Assembly: GCF_905120345.1 (NCBI RefSeq)
Contig: NZ_CAJHOA010000004.1
Span: 1 to 64,000 of the forward strand
DNA from: Denitrificimonas caeni
Lineage (GTDB): Bacteria; Pseudomonadota; Gammaproteobacteria; Pseudomonadales; Pseudomonadaceae
DNA length: 64,000 nucleotides
Direction of reading: 5' to 3'
The notes beneath the pieces were generated by a model that made no database searches, had not been told where the DNA came from, and was given only the letters and a program-made list of their open reading frames with translations. The translations under genes and the position numbers were made by a program. Below, piece after piece: positions 18,573-28,001 of this stretch; the stretch's first letter is position 1; each line of letters begins with the position of its first letter.

Positions 18573-20051
18573 TTATGGCTTACTTTTTTCAGCCAGCGCG
18601 ACGGCTTTAAACATAGCCCGACGCTTATTGAGGGTTTCTTCCCACTCCAAGGCAGGCTGCGAGTCGGTCACAATCCCCGCGCCAGCTTGTACATGCAGCT
18701 GGCCGTTTTTAATCACTGCCGTACGGATCGCAATCGCAGTGTCCATATTGCCATTCCACGCCCAGTAGCCGACCGCACCGCCATACACACCACGCTTAAC
18801 CGGCTCGAGCTGATCAATGATTTCCATTGCTCGAACTTTCGGCGCACCAGACAATGTCCCGGCAGGCAAAATCGCGCGCAAGGCATCCATCGAGTTCAGC
18901 TCACTGCGTAACTGTCCGGTAACATTGGAGACGATATGCATGACGTTGGAGTAGCGTTCAATAATCATTTTCTCGGTGACTTTAACACTACCGGTTTGCG
19001 CGACTCTGCCAACATCGTTACGGCCTAAATCAATCAGCATTAAATGCTCAGCCAGTTCTTTCTTATCGGCTAAAAGCTCTTGTTCAAGCGCCTTATCTTG
19101 CTCTTCAGTCGCACCACGTGGACGGGTACCGGCAATCGGACGTACAGTGATTAAGCCATCTTCCACCCGCACCAGAACTTCTGGCGAACTACCCACCACA
19201 TGAAACTCGGCAAAGTTAAAGAAGTACATATAAGGCGTAGGATTAAAGCAGCGTAGCGCACGGTACAAATCAATGGGAGCCGCAGTAAAAGGCACTGACA
19301 TCCGCTGCGAGATCACCACCTGCATGCAATCGCCAGCGGCAATATACTCTTTGATTTGCAACACCGCTTGTTCGTAATCAGTACGGCTGAAGCTCGAAGT
19401 AAAATCAGGCTCAATGTCATCAATGGCATTGAGATCGACTCCGAGGCGTGGCATCAGCGGCTTGCGCAATTGTGCACTGAGCAGCTCAAGCTCAACTAAA
19501 CCTTGCTGATAGGCATCAGGCGTATTGGGGTCAGCTAAAACAATTAAATGCAGCTTGCCGGATAAGTTATCAAACACCACCACGGCATCCGACACCAGCA
19601 ATAAAATATCTGGCGTACCCAGTGGGTCTGGGTTCGGACATTCGGCTAAACGTTGCTCGACATAGCGCACGCTGTCATAACCAAAATAACCGACCAAGCC
19701 ACCATTAAAGCGCGGTAAACCGGCGAGCGTTGGCACCTGATAACGCTGTTTAAAGCTTTCGACGAAAGCCAACGGATCATCGACTTCAAGATCTTCGACC
19801 ACGCGCTCATCAGTGATCACCCGCACGCGTTTACCGTCAACACGCAAACGGGTGCGGCTGGGTAAACCAATAATAGAAAAGCGCCCCCACTTCTCACCTC
19901 CTTGGACAGATTCCAACAGGTATGAGTAAGGCGCATCAGCCAACTTTAAGTAAATAGATAGCGGGGTATCAAAATCGGCCAGCGTTTCGCGGGCCAAAGG
20001 AATGCGGTTATAGCCTTCTGCAGCTAAACGCATAAACTCTTCTTGGGTCAT
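18573..20051 (-). CDS. trpE: Anthranilate synthase component I TrpE
   Basis: A 492-residue chorismate-utilising enzyme. The N-terminal half carries the tryptophan feedback site ([19 protein letters not shown]). The C-terminal half has the catalytic core ([49 protein letters not shown]). It makes anthranilate from chorismate with ammonia from TrpG. I start it at the ATG at 20051, with GAGG five bases upstream; the longer frame adds twelve residues over the ribosome site. A leader peptide with two Trp codons lies upstream, so attenuation is likely. Confidence 0.97.
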   Translation of the reverse strand: MTQEEFMRLAAEGYNRIPLARETLADFDTPLSIYLKLADAPYSYLLESVQGGEKWGRFSIIGLPSRTRLRVDGKRVRVITDERVVEDLEVDDPLAFVESFKQRYQVPTLAGLPRFNGGLVGYFGYDSVRYVEQRLAECPNPDPLGTPDILLLVSDAVVVFDNLSGKLHLIVLADPNTPDAYQQGLVELELLSAQLRKPLMPRLGVDLNAIDDIEPDFTSSFSRTDYEQAVLQIKEYIAAGDCMQVVISQRMSVPFTAAPIDLYRALRCFNPTPYMYFFNFAEFHVVGSSPEVLVRVEDGLITVRPIAGTRPRGATEEQDKALEQELLADKKELAEHLMLIDLGRNDVGRVAQTGSVKVTEKMIIERYSNVMHIVSNVTGQLRSELNSMDALRAILPAGTLSGAPKVRAMEIIDQLEPVKRGVYGGAVGYWAWNGNMDTAIAIRTAVIKNGQLHVQAGAGIVTDSQPALEWEETLNKRRAMFKAVALAEKSKP

Positions 20052-20094
20052 ATCAGCCTCGTGGCAAGAGGGAAAACGGAAACACAAACAATGC

Positions 20095-20107
20095 CGCCAT
20101 AATGGCG
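20095..20107 (-). terminator. Candidate trpE attenuator hairpin
   Basis: CGCCA and TGGCG pair around a TTA loop, followed on the minus strand by a partly U-rich stretch (GCATTGTTTGTGTTT). Two upstream copies of TTGGCG, which include the leader's Trp codons, can pair with the CGCCA arm. This would give the alternative antiterminator. The stem is short, so its strength as a terminator is uncertain. Confidence 0.5.
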
Positions 20108-20118
20108 ACGCATATAAA

Positions 20119-20190
20119 TTAGACGCGCCAACGCCAACGGCCGGATGCCGCTGATAACGTGCCTATCAATAGTTTGCGATCAACAACCAC
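20119..20190 (-). CDS. trpL: trpE leader peptide with two Trp codons
   Basis: A 23-codon frame begins with GTG at 20190, seven bases after AAGGGA, and ends with TAA 67 bases before trpE. Its last six residues read RWRWRV, with Trp at codons 19 and 21. Stalling here under Trp shortage would expose the downstream pairing region. Attenuation of trpE and trpGDC has been described in Pseudomonas putida, which supports the call. The GTG start and short length keep the confidence moderate. Confidence 0.7.
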   Translation of the reverse strand: MVVDRKLLIGTLSAASGRWRWRV

Positions 20191-20420
20191 GAGCGGGTCC
20201 CTTGGAGTGGACTGAAATATTAGATAACACTAGCTCAGGCCATGCTAACGCGCAACCGCTAGATGCGAGTTTCTACTATTTTCCCTAGGAACAATCGCTG
20301 TTATTGGCAAAGAATAGATAACTGAGCGCGCAGACCCGGCGCACGCAGCATAAAAAAGTCTGCCATGAGCCATTAAGGTCATGCCTAGAAATACGCAAAT
20401 CGCAGACTTGATCATCTCTT
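20191..20420. other. Intergenic region between the trpE leader and mnmH
   Basis: The stretch holds the trpE promoter region and the mnmH terminator (listed separately). A possible weak promoter for trpE is TTGCGC, 17 bases, TAGTGT on the minus strand, about 40-75 bases before the leader start. No gene is seen. Confidence 0.4.
20352..20409 (-). terminator. Rho-independent-like terminator of selD-mnmH with a nested hairpin
   Basis: Read leftward, AAGTCTGC (20402-20409) pairs with GCAGACTT (20356-20363), followed by a short T run. A smaller hairpin, CATGA/TCATG (20364-20383), lies inside the long loop next to the closing stem. It starts 12 bases past the mnmH stop. Confidence 0.65.
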
Positions 20421-21524
20421 TTATCCGAGGTGTGAGGATTGTATTAGATATTCACGAACGTCTACTGCACTGCCACTGAACTCAGTGACACCTTTTTTAT
20501 GCAATAACTGGTATTCATACATAGGGTCGTAATACTGGCTTAATATAATTTTAATCCATTCCCGATGTAGGCTGTTATCACCTTGCTGTTGCTCAACCAA
20601 TGCTTGTTGCAGCAACTCATTAACCTGCTGATACAGTTCACCACCTAGACGCTTTTGTATTCTCTGCAAGGAATCGCTTAAGTCATGACTGAAGGCGATA
20701 AAACCAGCGTCTGCACCTTCAACTTGCTGCCATTCCTGGCATTTATGCAGAATATAATTACGAAAACTATGCTCTACACGTTGCTCCAAGGTTGCAGTCA
20801 CAACAATGATAGGGGCCACGCTCATACGCTGATGCAGATCTAAAGGAATGGCACTACGACCGATCAGCCTGCTTTCATCTTCGAGCAAAATACGCTGCTG
20901 CGGTTGTGCATGGTGTTGGCGTAAAAAGGCAATCGCCAACGTATTTTCAAAATTAATCTGTGAAGGTTGTCCGGCGGGTCGCTTACCAAAGGAACTGCCG
21001 CGATGGTGAGCAATACCCTCCAGATCAATACTGTTGTCCAGAGTATTGAGCAGATCTGTTTTAGCGCAACCGGTATGCCCAGCTAAAATACAAAAACGAC
21101 TCGCAGCAACGATCTGCTCTTGGCTATCAATTAGAAAACGACGCATGGCTTTGTAGCCACCGCTGATACGCGGATAATCACAGCCGGCGTCCTTCATCCA
21201 CTGCTGTACGATCTGGCTGCGTAAACCACCACGAAAACAGTACAAATAGCCGTCTGGATTATTACGGGCAAAGGCCAGCCATTGCTCCAGCCGTTGCTGT
21301 TTAATCTCGCTATGCACCAATTGATGGCCTAGCGCCAGAGCAGCTTCTTGCCCTTGTTGTTTGTAACAGGTACCGACTTTGCTCCGCTCGGCATCGGTCA
21401 TTAGTGGCAAGTTGACTGTATGCGGAAACGCACCCTTATCAAACTCCAGCGGCGCACGGGTATCCATCATCGGTGTATCAGCTAAAAACAGACGGGTAAA
21501 ATCTTGGCTATCGGCGCGGCTCAT
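20421..21524 (-). CDS. mnmH: tRNA 2-selenouridine synthase MnmH
   Basis: The 367-residue protein has an N-terminal rhodanese domain with active-site Cys96 ([12 protein letters not shown]) and a C-terminal P-loop domain ([12 protein letters not shown]). It replaces sulfur by selenium at the wobble uridine of tRNA Lys, Glu and Gln, using selenophosphate and passing through a geranylated intermediate. The start overlaps the selD stop by four bases, so supplier and user of selenophosphate are made together. Confidence 0.95.
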   Translation of the reverse strand: MSRADSQDFTRLFLADTPMMDTRAPLEFDKGAFPHTVNLPLMTDAERSKVGTCYKQQGQEAALALGHQLVHSEIKQQRLEQWLAFARNNPDGYLYCFRGGLRSQIVQQWMKDAGCDYPRISGGYKAMRRFLIDSQEQIVAASRFCILAGHTGCAKTDLLNTLDNSIDLEGIAHHRGSSFGKRPAGQPSQINFENTLAIAFLRQHHAQPQQRILLEDESRLIGRSAIPLDLHQRMSVAPIIVVTATLEQRVEHSFRNYILHKCQEWQQVEGADAGFIAFSHDLSDSLQRIQKRLGGELYQQVNELLQQALVEQQQGDNSLHREWIKIILSQYYDPMYEYQLLHKKGVTEFSGSAVDVREYLIQSSHLG

Positions 21525-22600
21525 GGCCGCACTTCAATGCGATAGTCATCGCGCGCCGCAATTAATTCACCAATCGATTGCGCATAGACACCCGCTGTCG
21601 CGAGCACCTGCTCTAGCTCTGCGGCATGCTGTGGCTGTACCGCAATTAATAGACCGCCACTGGTTTGTGGATCACAAAACAGTGCACGCTGCTCATCGGT
21701 TAACGGCGCGAGTTTATCGCCGTATGATTCAAAATTACGCGTAGTGCCGCCGGGCAAACAACCCTGTGCAATATAATCTCGCACGGGTGTCAACAGAGGA
21801 ATATGTTGCTCAAATAACACCGCATTGACGCCACTGCCTTCACATACTTCCAACAAGTGTCCCATTAAGCCAAAACCAGTGACATCGGTAAGCGCTTCCA
21901 CACCAGGTAAGTGTGCAACTTCAGCGCCGATTTTATTCATTTGACACATCACATCACGTGCTAAAAATTCGTGCTCAGCTCGTAGTTTTTTCTGCTTTTG
22001 CGCAGTGGTTAAAATACCCACGCCGAGCGGCTTGGTCAGATACAGTCGGCAACCCACCGTGGCAGTGTTGTTTTGTTTTAACTGATCTTTATTGACGATG
22101 CCGGTCACGGCCAAACCAAAAATGGGTTCGGGTGAATCAATGCTATGACCACCCGCCAGCATAATACCGGCTTCAGCACAGGCCTGACGGCCACCATCGA
22201 TCACACGTTGCGCGACTTCAGGCGGTAGCACGCTAATCGGCCAGCCAAGAATGGCAATGGCCATGATCGGTCTGCCACCCATGGCGTAAATATCGCTGAT
22301 AGCATTGGTGGCAGCGATGCGACCAAAATCAAACGGGTCATCGGCAATTGGCATGAAGAAATCGGTGGTACTGAGAATCACCTGACCGTTGCCAATGTCA
22401 TACGCGGCGGCATCATCTTTACTGCTGTTCCCCACTAACAAGTTAGCATCGGTCGGCAAGGTCAAGCTAGACGCCAGAATTCGATCGAGTATTTTAGGAG
22501 ATATTTTGCAGCCGCAGCCGGCACCGTGACTGTATTCGGTTAAGCGTATTGTAGGTACGGACGTCTCATCATTCGGCTGATTGCTGATTGGATTGTTCAC
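21521..22600 (-). CDS. selD: Selenide, water dikinase SelD
   Basis: The 359-residue selenophosphate synthetase has the active-site loop [10 protein letters not shown] with Cys29 and Lys32. It has a cysteine, not selenocysteine, at the catalytic position. The AIRS-family ATP site appears as [20 protein letters not shown], and [13 protein letters not shown] and DPQTSGGLL are intact. It makes selenophosphate from selenide and ATP. It is coupled to mnmH. No selA, selB or selC is seen in the window, so here selenium is tied at least to tRNA modification. Confidence 0.96.
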   Translation of the reverse strand: MNNPISNQPNDETSVPTIRLTEYSHGAGCGCKISPKILDRILASSLTLPTDANLLVGNSSKDDAAAYDIGNGQVILSTTDFFMPIADDPFDFGRIAATNAISDIYAMGGRPIMAIAILGWPISVLPPEVAQRVIDGGRQACAEAGIMLAGGHSIDSPEPIFGLAVTGIVNKDQLKQNNTATVGCRLYLTKPLGVGILTTAQKQKKLRAEHEFLARDVMCQMNKIGAEVAHLPGVEALTDVTGFGLMGHLLEVCEGSGVNAVLFEQHIPLLTPVRDYIAQGCLPGGTTRNFESYGDKLAPLTDEQRALFCDPQTSGGLLIAVQPQHAAELEQVLATAGVYAQSIGELIAARDDYRIEVRP

Positions 22601-22741
22601 TAGCGGCTGATCCCTAAATTGATAAATTACTCATTTTCAGCTGCGTATGATACAACCCGTAAGGCAGCAGTGAAAGCAGCAGGCGCCCGTAGCATTATAT
22701 TTGTAGTGATATTGTTTTTTAATGGCCAGTGCATCACAGAG

Positions 22742-22885
22742 GCTAACCTAGCCACTGCAATTGTTTGGTAGAGCTTGAATACGGAGGGCCAGGCTGACGC
22801 TCTATTTCATCCAGTCCGTCACGCTTATGCCAAGCAGTACCAACTGAATAAACAGGTGTGTCTAATACAGCTAATACGCCTGCAA
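22742..22885 (-). pseudogene. Open frame without a start after gph, possible gene remnant
   Basis: Just after the gph stop the minus strand stays open for about 48 codons in a frame shifted from gph. It reads VLDTPVYSVGTAWHKRDGLD, then an EIERQPGPPYSSSTKQLQWL stretch, and stops near 22742. It has no usable start codon and its upstream end runs into gph. The residue mix looks protein-like. I do not recognise a family. It could be the tail of a lost gene or chance. Confidence 0.2.
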
Positions 22886-23569
22886 CTATAGAAATAGCTC
22901 GCGTAAATCATCCACCACTAGCGCTGGCTTATCAGCACTGATTGGCTCGCCATAGTTATAACCATAGGTCACAGCAACACAGGCCACATTCGCCGCATGT
23001 GCAGCCTGCACATCATTACGCGAATCACCGACAAACAAACACTGTTCTGCAGTGACCCCTGCTTGTTGCATCACCCATAACAATCCGCTTGGATCAGGTT
23101 TTTTCTGAGCAAAGGTATCGCCACCAACAATCCATTCAAAAAACTCAGCCATCTGTGTATCAGCCAACAGTTGCGGTATGAATTTCTCGGGCTTGTTGGT
23201 GACTAACGCAATTTTAATGCCGAGCAGGTGCAAAGATTGCAATGTGTCTAAGGCACCGGGGTACAGCGTGGTTAAACTCTCACCGACGCCATAGACCTGC
23301 ATAAAGATCGCCAAGGCCTCAGCTTCTTGCTCAGCGCTGATAGCCTGATGATCAAAGTCATCGGCCAGTGCTCGGCGTACCAACACGGGAGCACCATTAC
23401 CCACCCAGTTGCGCACCTTATCCATGCCAGCAGGCGCACGACCTAACTGCAGCAGCATCTGATCAGTGGCAACGGCCAGATCAGGCACTGAATCAATTAA
23501 AGTGCCATCCAGATCAAACATCACCAATTTAGGTAATTGCCCGCCTAATACGCCTGCTAACGTTTTCAC
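22886..23569 (-). CDS. gph: Phosphoglycolate phosphatase Gph
   Basis: The 227-residue HAD hydrolase has motif [11 protein letters not shown], motif II VTNKP, a motif III lysine in FAQKKPDP and motif [14 protein letters not shown]. The alpha-helical cap follows motif I, as in the Gph group. It clears 2-phosphoglycolate. The start overlaps the rpe stop by four bases. In many pseudomonads rpe-gph is followed directly by trpE; here selD-mnmH intervene. Confidence 0.94.
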   Translation of the reverse strand: MKTLAGVLGGQLPKLVMFDLDGTLIDSVPDLAVATDQMLLQLGRAPAGMDKVRNWVGNGAPVLVRRALADDFDHQAISAEQEAEALAIFMQVYGVGESLTTLYPGALDTLQSLHLLGIKIALVTNKPEKFIPQLLADTQMAEFFEWIVGGDTFAQKKPDPSGLLWVMQQAGVTAEQCLFVGDSRNDVQAAHAANVACVAVTYGYNYGEPISADKPALVVDDLRELFL

Positions 23570-24240
23570 AGCTTTACACCTGCCAATTCTGCGCGCATGG
23601 CAGAAATCACTTGCGCATAATCTGGCGCGTTAAAAATTGCGGAACCAGCGACAAAGGTATCGGCACCGGCTTCAGCAATTTGCTTGATATTTTGCACATT
23701 AACGCCGCCATCGACCTGCAAGCGAATCGGCAAGCCACTGACATCAATTAACTCACGCACTTCACGTAATTTATCCAGCGTACCAGGGATAAACGACTGT
23801 CCACCAAAACCTGGGTTGACGCTCATCAGCAAAACCATATCGACCCGATCTAACACGTACCTCAGCACATCTAAAGACGTGGCGGGGTTAAATACCAGCC
23901 CTGCTTTACAGCCGCCTTGTTTAATCAACTGTAAGGAGCGATCAACATGCTCAGACGCTTCAGGATGAAAGGTAATATAACTGGCGCCAGCCTCAATAAA
24001 ATCACCAATAATGCGATCGACAGGCTTCACCATCAAATGCACATCAATCGGTGCGGTAATACCGTATTTACGCAAGGCCGTACAGACCATTGGGCCAATC
24101 GTCAGATTGGGTACGTAATGGTTATCCATCACATCAAAGTGCACCGTATCAGCACCTGCTGCGAGTACTCGATCAACATCTTCGCCTAATCGAGCAAAGT
24201 CAGCGGATAAAATAGATGGGGCAATAACAAAAGGCTGCAT
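23566..24240 (-). CDS. rpe: Ribulose-phosphate 3-epimerase Rpe
   Basis: A 224-residue TIM barrel with the family motifs [53 protein letters not shown] and QVDGGVN, which include the metal-binding His and Asp residues. It interconverts ribulose 5-phosphate and xylulose 5-phosphate. I start it at the ATG at 24240 (MQPFVIAP), four bases after GAGGA. The longer frame to 24297 lacks a ribosome site. Confidence 0.97.
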   Translation of the reverse strand: MQPFVIAPSILSADFARLGEDVDRVLAAGADTVHFDVMDNHYVPNLTIGPMVCTALRKYGITAPIDVHLMVKPVDRIIGDFIEAGASYITFHPEASEHVDRSLQLIKQGGCKAGLVFNPATSLDVLRYVLDRVDMVLLMSVNPGFGGQSFIPGTLDKLREVRELIDVSGLPIRLQVDGGVNVQNIKQIAEAGADTFVAGSAIFNAPDYAQVISAMRAELAGVKL

Positions 24241-24477
24241 AATGTCCTCGCTGTAAAATAGATTAAGCATGGCTGTGGTAAGCAGCGTATAAAGCATAAA
24301 TTAAGAGGTATATCTTAACGCAATTACTCAAACTTCTGAGTTTTAACAGTAACAAAGCCTCATTTTTGAGCGGCTGACAACTAGAGTAATAGACTCTAAA
24401 ACGTTGATCTGCGCCAAATTACCTGACGCAGAATTTGATTAGTTATAACCAAGCAGTAGACATAAATGCGGCACGAC

Positions 24478-25011
24478 TTAGTCTGTAACCTTCTCAACTT
24501 TTGCAGCTTCAATGCTATACGCAGAGTCAGCCAGGTCATTACTGTTAACGTCCACGCGTAAAATCCCCTCGACCCATAAAGGCGCATAGATATCATCTAA
24601 AACAATACCTTTTGGATAGCGTACCAGAACAATTTGATTGGGCGGCGGTGGCGGAACATGAATACAAGCGCCAGGGTATGGCACTAAAAAAAATTCTACA
24701 AAATGACCTTTCTGGTCGGTTTCTAACGGCACTGGATAGCCACCTAATAAAATCTTAAGCCCATCGAGCGCAGGTACTGTTTGCGCCGAGTACATCACTG
24801 CTGGCAAATCTTGAGCGGTCGAACGCAGGCCTCCAGCCACATAAAAGCCACTTTCAGCCTCAGGCGTATCATGACTAATATCAGGCATATCAAGCAGCGC
24901 CTGGCGATCCGACTCAGGCATTAAATCCAGCCAGTCAGTTTCTTCCAGTGCTGCTTGTGCCGTACCCACCACCAACAACATGCATAACAAAAAGTAGCGC
25001 ATAGTTTTCAA
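24478..25011 (-). CDS. Exported DUF3299-family protein
   Basis: A 177-residue protein with a signal peptide (residues 1-20, AQA cleavage). The DUF3299 core reads GFYVAGGLRSTAQ, LLGGYPVPLE, FFLVPYPGACIHVPPPPPNQ and APLWVEGIL. The proline-rich Cys-His segment is the family hallmark. It is presumably periplasmic. Some relatives sit with lipoprotein-export-like ABC systems, but none is adjacent here and the function is unknown. It starts next to the stop of the small membrane protein gene upstream. Confidence 0.85.
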   Translation of the reverse strand: MKTMRYFLLCMLLVVGTAQAALEETDWLDLMPESDRQALLDMPDISHDTPEAESGFYVAGGLRSTAQDLPAVMYSAQTVPALDGLKILLGGYPVPLETDQKGHFVEFFLVPYPGACIHVPPPPPNQIVLVRYPKGIVLDDIYAPLWVEGILRVDVNSNDLADSAYSIEAAKVEKVTD

Positions 25012-25257
25012 TTAACGCTTATGCAAAGCTTCAACGATAAACAACAAGACAACTGCACCCACTACAGCGCCAATAAAACCAGCGGGCTGGCCGACCTGAT
25101 ACACACCTAAAGCTTGACCACCATAGGTCGCAACAACAGAGCCTGCCACACCTAAAATAATTGTCATGATTAAGCCTAAACCGCTACGACCAGGCTTTAA
25201 CAAGCGCGCAAGGATACCAACGAAAAAACCAATAACTAATGTTCCTAATATTCCCAT
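25012..25257 (-). CDS. GlsB/YeaQ/YmgE-family small membrane protein
   Basis: An 81-residue protein with three hydrophobic segments and the family pattern GFFVGILARLLKPGR, GLGLIMTIILGVAGS, GFIGAVVGAVVLLFI. These transglycosylase-associated proteins are stress-induced inner-membrane proteins of unclear mechanism. It lies immediately upstream of the DUF3299 gene and may share its transcript. Confidence 0.92.
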   Translation of the reverse strand: MGILGTLVIGFFVGILARLLKPGRSGLGLIMTIILGVAGSVVATYGGQALGVYQVGQPAGFIGAVVGAVVLLFIVEALHKR

Positions 25258-25328
25258 ATGGCCTTCTCCTGCATTTTTATAATGATGTTATTGTCAGACC
25301 ACATTACCGCATTGCGGTTCAGTTTAGC

Positions 25329-26411
25329 CTACTCTTTTAACAAGGCTTCAAGCTCAGATATTTGCTGCTGTAACTGTTCAACATTTTGACTGCGTATAGT
25401 TGCATGACCCACTTTGCGACCGGCTTTTGGTGCTTTGAGGTAGTCGTGCAAATGACAGTCAGCAATGGCTAAGACTTTTGCCGCTTCAGGCACGCTACCA
25501 ATAAAATTCAGCATTGCGCTATGGCCAACGGTAGCGGTTGAACCCAATGGCAATCCCGCCACCGCACGCAAATGGTTTTCAAATTGACTGCACTCGGAGC
25601 CTTCGATGGTCCAATGCCCAGAGTTATGCACTCGCGGAGCAATTTCATTGGCTTTTAAGCCGCCGTCCACTTCAAAAAACTCAAACGCTAAGACGCCAAC
25701 ATAATCCAACTGCGTTAATACGCGACCGGCGTAGTCTTGCGCCAGCGCCTGCAATGGGTGCTGATCACTGGCCACCGAGAGATGTAAAACGCCATCGTTA
25801 TGGGTGTTATGCACCAATGGGTAACAGCAAACCTGACCATCACGACCACGTACTGCCACCAGTGATACTTCACCAGTAAAGGCGACAAAACCTTCTAAAA
25901 TGCACGGCACATTGCCTAAATAGGCAAAAGCATCGAGCACATCAGCAGGCTCGCGTAAAACCTTCTGACCTTTACCGTCATAGCCTAAGGTGCGAGTTTT
26001 CAGTACTGCTGGCAAGCCAATTTGCGCTACTGCTGCCTCTAAATCAGCTTGCGAGAGTACATCAGCAAACTCAGTGGTAGGAATACCCAAGTCTTTAAAC
26101 ATGGACTTTTCAAACCAACGGTCACGCGCGATACGTAAGGCTTGGGCGCTGGGGTAAACCGGCACAAACTGCTCAAGATAAGCCACAGTTTCCGCAGGCA
26201 CGCTTTCAAACTCAAAGGTCACCAAGTCAACCGATTGTGCCAGCTGCTGTAGATGTTCTGCTGAGCTGTAATCCGCATGCAAATGCTCTCCCAATGCGCC
26301 AGCACAAGCATCCACTGCTGGATCAAGAAAAGTAAACTGCATCCCTAAAGGAGTACCCGCTAGGGCTAACATGCGCCCCAATTGTCCGCCGCCAATCACG
26401 CCAACTTTCAT
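25329..26411 (-). CDS. purK: N5-carboxyaminoimidazole ribonucleotide synthase PurK
   Basis: A 360-residue ATP-grasp enzyme with N-terminal GGGQLGRMLALAG, substrate-loop KTRTLGYDGKGQ, FEFFEVDGGLKANEIAPRVH and NSGHWTIEGSECSQFENHLR. It carboxylates aminoimidazole ribonucleotide with ATP and bicarbonate, giving the substrate of PurE. It follows purE by three bases, so they form an operon. Confidence 0.97.
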   Translation of the reverse strand: MKVGVIGGGQLGRMLALAGTPLGMQFTFLDPAVDACAGALGEHLHADYSSAEHLQQLAQSVDLVTFEFESVPAETVAYLEQFVPVYPSAQALRIARDRWFEKSMFKDLGIPTTEFADVLSQADLEAAVAQIGLPAVLKTRTLGYDGKGQKVLREPADVLDAFAYLGNVPCILEGFVAFTGEVSLVAVRGRDGQVCCYPLVHNTHNDGVLHLSVASDQHPLQALAQDYAGRVLTQLDYVGVLAFEFFEVDGGLKANEIAPRVHNSGHWTIEGSECSQFENHLRAVAGLPLGSTATVGHSAMLNFIGSVPEAAKVLAIADCHLHDYLKAPKAGRKVGHATIRSQNVEQLQQQISELEALLKE

Positions 26412-26414
26412 GAC

Positions 26415-26906
26415 TTAAGCCTCTCGTGGATCTGGATTATCTAACACTGTTTGCGTTTGCTTCTCACGGTAGGCATTGAGCGCCGTATGAAACTCGGGAT
26501 ACTGATGGCCAATAATACTGGCAGCTAATAAAGCGGCATTAACGGCGCCCGCTTTACCAATGGATAACGTCGCGACAGGCACGCCAGCAGGCATTTGCAC
26601 AATCGATAATAATGAATCGACACCAGACAACATCGATGACTGTACTGGCACACCCAGCACAGGCAAGTGCGTTTTTGCTGCACACATACCGGGTAAATGC
26701 GCGGCACCACCGGCGCCAGCAATAATCACTTGCAAGCCGCGCTGATGCGCGTGTTCAGCGTAACTGAATAATAAGTCTGGAGTGCGGTGTGCAGAAACCA
26801 CCTGTACTTCATAGGGAATGCCGAGGGTTTCCAGCATTTCTACGCTGTGGCTCATTGTGCTCCAATCCGACTTGGAACCCATAATCACGCCTACCAGTGG
26901 ACTCAT
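26415..26906 (-). CDS. purE: N5-carboxyaminoimidazole ribonucleotide mutase PurE
   Basis: A 163-residue class I PurE with the substrate-binding [31 protein letters not shown] and [15 protein letters not shown] motifs. It moves the carboxylate from N5 to C4 in purine synthesis. It is first in purEK and has a 176-base upstream region with a hairpin and a good -10 box. Confidence 0.97.
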   Translation of the reverse strand: MSPLVGVIMGSKSDWSTMSHSVEMLETLGIPYEVQVVSAHRTPDLLFSYAEHAHQRGLQVIIAGAGGAAHLPGMCAAKTHLPVLGVPVQSSMLSGVDSLLSIVQMPAGVPVATLSIGKAGAVNAALLAASIIGHQYPEFHTALNAYREKQTQTVLDNPDPREA

Positions 26907-26947
26907 CAGTGTTGCCTCTTCAAGTTTGGGCGCCTATTAGCGCTGCA

Positions 26948-26976
26948 AAAATAACAAACCACGCAACACGGCGTGG
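26948..26976 (-). terminator. Terminator-like hairpin in the purE leader
   Basis: CCACGC and GCGTGG pair around a 6-base loop (26959-26976), followed leftward by the partly U-rich TTTGTTATTTTT. It lies about 50 bases before purE and downstream of a candidate promoter, so it could attenuate purEK. Evidence is structural only. Confidence 0.4.
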
Positions 26977-27014
26977 CTTGGTAGATGGTACGGTCAAGAA
27001 ATCGTAAGCGGCTA

Positions 27015-27020
27015 ATTATA
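27015..27020 (-). promoter_or_regulatory. Candidate -10 box of purEK
   Basis: A perfect TATAAT on the minus strand about 110 bases before purE. Eighteen bases upstream is TTTAGC, a weak -35. Two GCGCTA copies flank the spacer. Confidence 0.4.
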
Positions 27021-27082
27021 GCGCATTTGTAGCGCATTGCTAAAAGGCTTACCGACCAAAGTAACGATTCTTTACTATTTGT

Positions 27083-27376
27083 TTAACGCCCGCCCTGCAC
27101 GGTCAAACCAATCCCGAGCTCAACCGCCAATGCCCAAGGCAATAATAGCGTATCCAGCAAAGCACTAAAGGGTAAATCCAACGCTGCATATTTTGGCGCC
27201 TGTGCACCAAAACGTTCAACAGGATAACAGCCGCCTTGCAAACTGTACCAATCCAAACGCGTCCCTGAATAGATCACCGGTGCGCCAGTTTGTGCGGCAT
27301 CTAAGGTGCGCACACTGGCACAACCACCACTCAGCGTTATACTGATAAGCAGTAACCCAACCAGTGACTTACTCAT
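27083..27376 (-). CDS. YceK/YidQ-family small lipoprotein
   Basis: I start it at the Met at 27376 ([10 protein letters not shown]), which gives 97 residues: a signal peptide ending LSGGC with Cys19 as the likely lipidation site, then [16 protein letters not shown] and [20 protein letters not shown]. The YSGTRLDW and [10 protein letters not shown] segments are the family pattern. The longer frame starts inside ubiX. It overlaps the ubiX end by eight bases. Function unknown, presumably in the outer or inner membrane. Confidence 0.82.
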   Translation of the reverse strand: MSKSLVGLLLISITLSGGCASVRTLDAAQTGAPVIYSGTRLDWYSLQGGCYPVERFGAQAPKYAALDLPFSALLDTLLLPWALAVELGIGLTVQGGR

Positions 27377-28001
27377 CCCAACCGGCTTGATGATGCTCAC
27401 CCCAGCGCGGCAACATATCTTGCGGTACCTGCAAAATATTAAGAATTCGTGCCACGACAAAATCGACTAAATCATCAACGCTTTGTGGTTGATGATAAAA
27501 ACCTGGAGAAGCCGGCAAAATCACTGCGCCCATATTCGATAGCTTCAGCATATTTTCCAAATGAATACTGGAATATGGCGCTTCACGCGGCACGATAATT
27601 AATTGGCGGCGCTCTTTCAGCACCACATCAGCAGCACGTTCAATCAAATTATTACATGCGCCCGTCGCGATCGCGGACAGCGTGCCGGTTGAGCACGGCA
27701 CCACCACCATGGCACTGGGCGCGCCCGAACCTGAAGCCACTGAAGACATCCAATCTTCTTTACCATAAACACGTATCTGCCCTGCTGCGGCACCGGTATA
27801 TTCAGTTAAAAACTGCTGCATGGCTTGCGGCTTCGGCGGCAATAGCACATCGGTTTCGGTGGCTAGAACCAACTGCGCCGCTTTAGATATCAAAAAGTGC
27901 ACTTCACGCTCTTCTTGCACCAAACAATCCAACAAACGTAAACCGTACTGCGCACCCGAGGCACCGGTCATGGCTAAGGTAATCCGCTGTGGACCCATCA
28001 T
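27369..28001 (-). CDS. ubiX: Flavin prenyltransferase UbiX
   Basis: A 210-residue enzyme with the flavin-binding [13 protein letters not shown] start, [35 protein letters not shown] and [15 protein letters not shown]. It makes prenylated FMN for the UbiD decarboxylase in ubiquinone synthesis. The start overlaps the mpl stop by four bases, and the same mpl-ubiX pairing occurs in pseudomonads. Confidence 0.96.
   Translation of the reverse strand: MMGPQRITLAMTGASGAQYGLRLLDCLVQEEREVHFLISKAAQLVLATETDVLLPPKPQAMQQFLTEYTGAAAGQIRVYGKEDWMSSVASGSGAPSAMVVVPCSTGTLSAIATGACNNLIERAADVVLKERRQLIIVPREAPYSSIHLENMLKLSNMGAVILPASPGFYHQPQSVDDLVDFVVARILNILQVPQDMLPRWGEHHQAGWDE

Noticed and set aside
20191-20420. Possible selC (tRNA-Sec) near selD-mnmH
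   Set aside because: No long acceptor or T-loop (GGTTCAAATC-type) sequence was found. The paired bases there are explained by the mnmH terminator.
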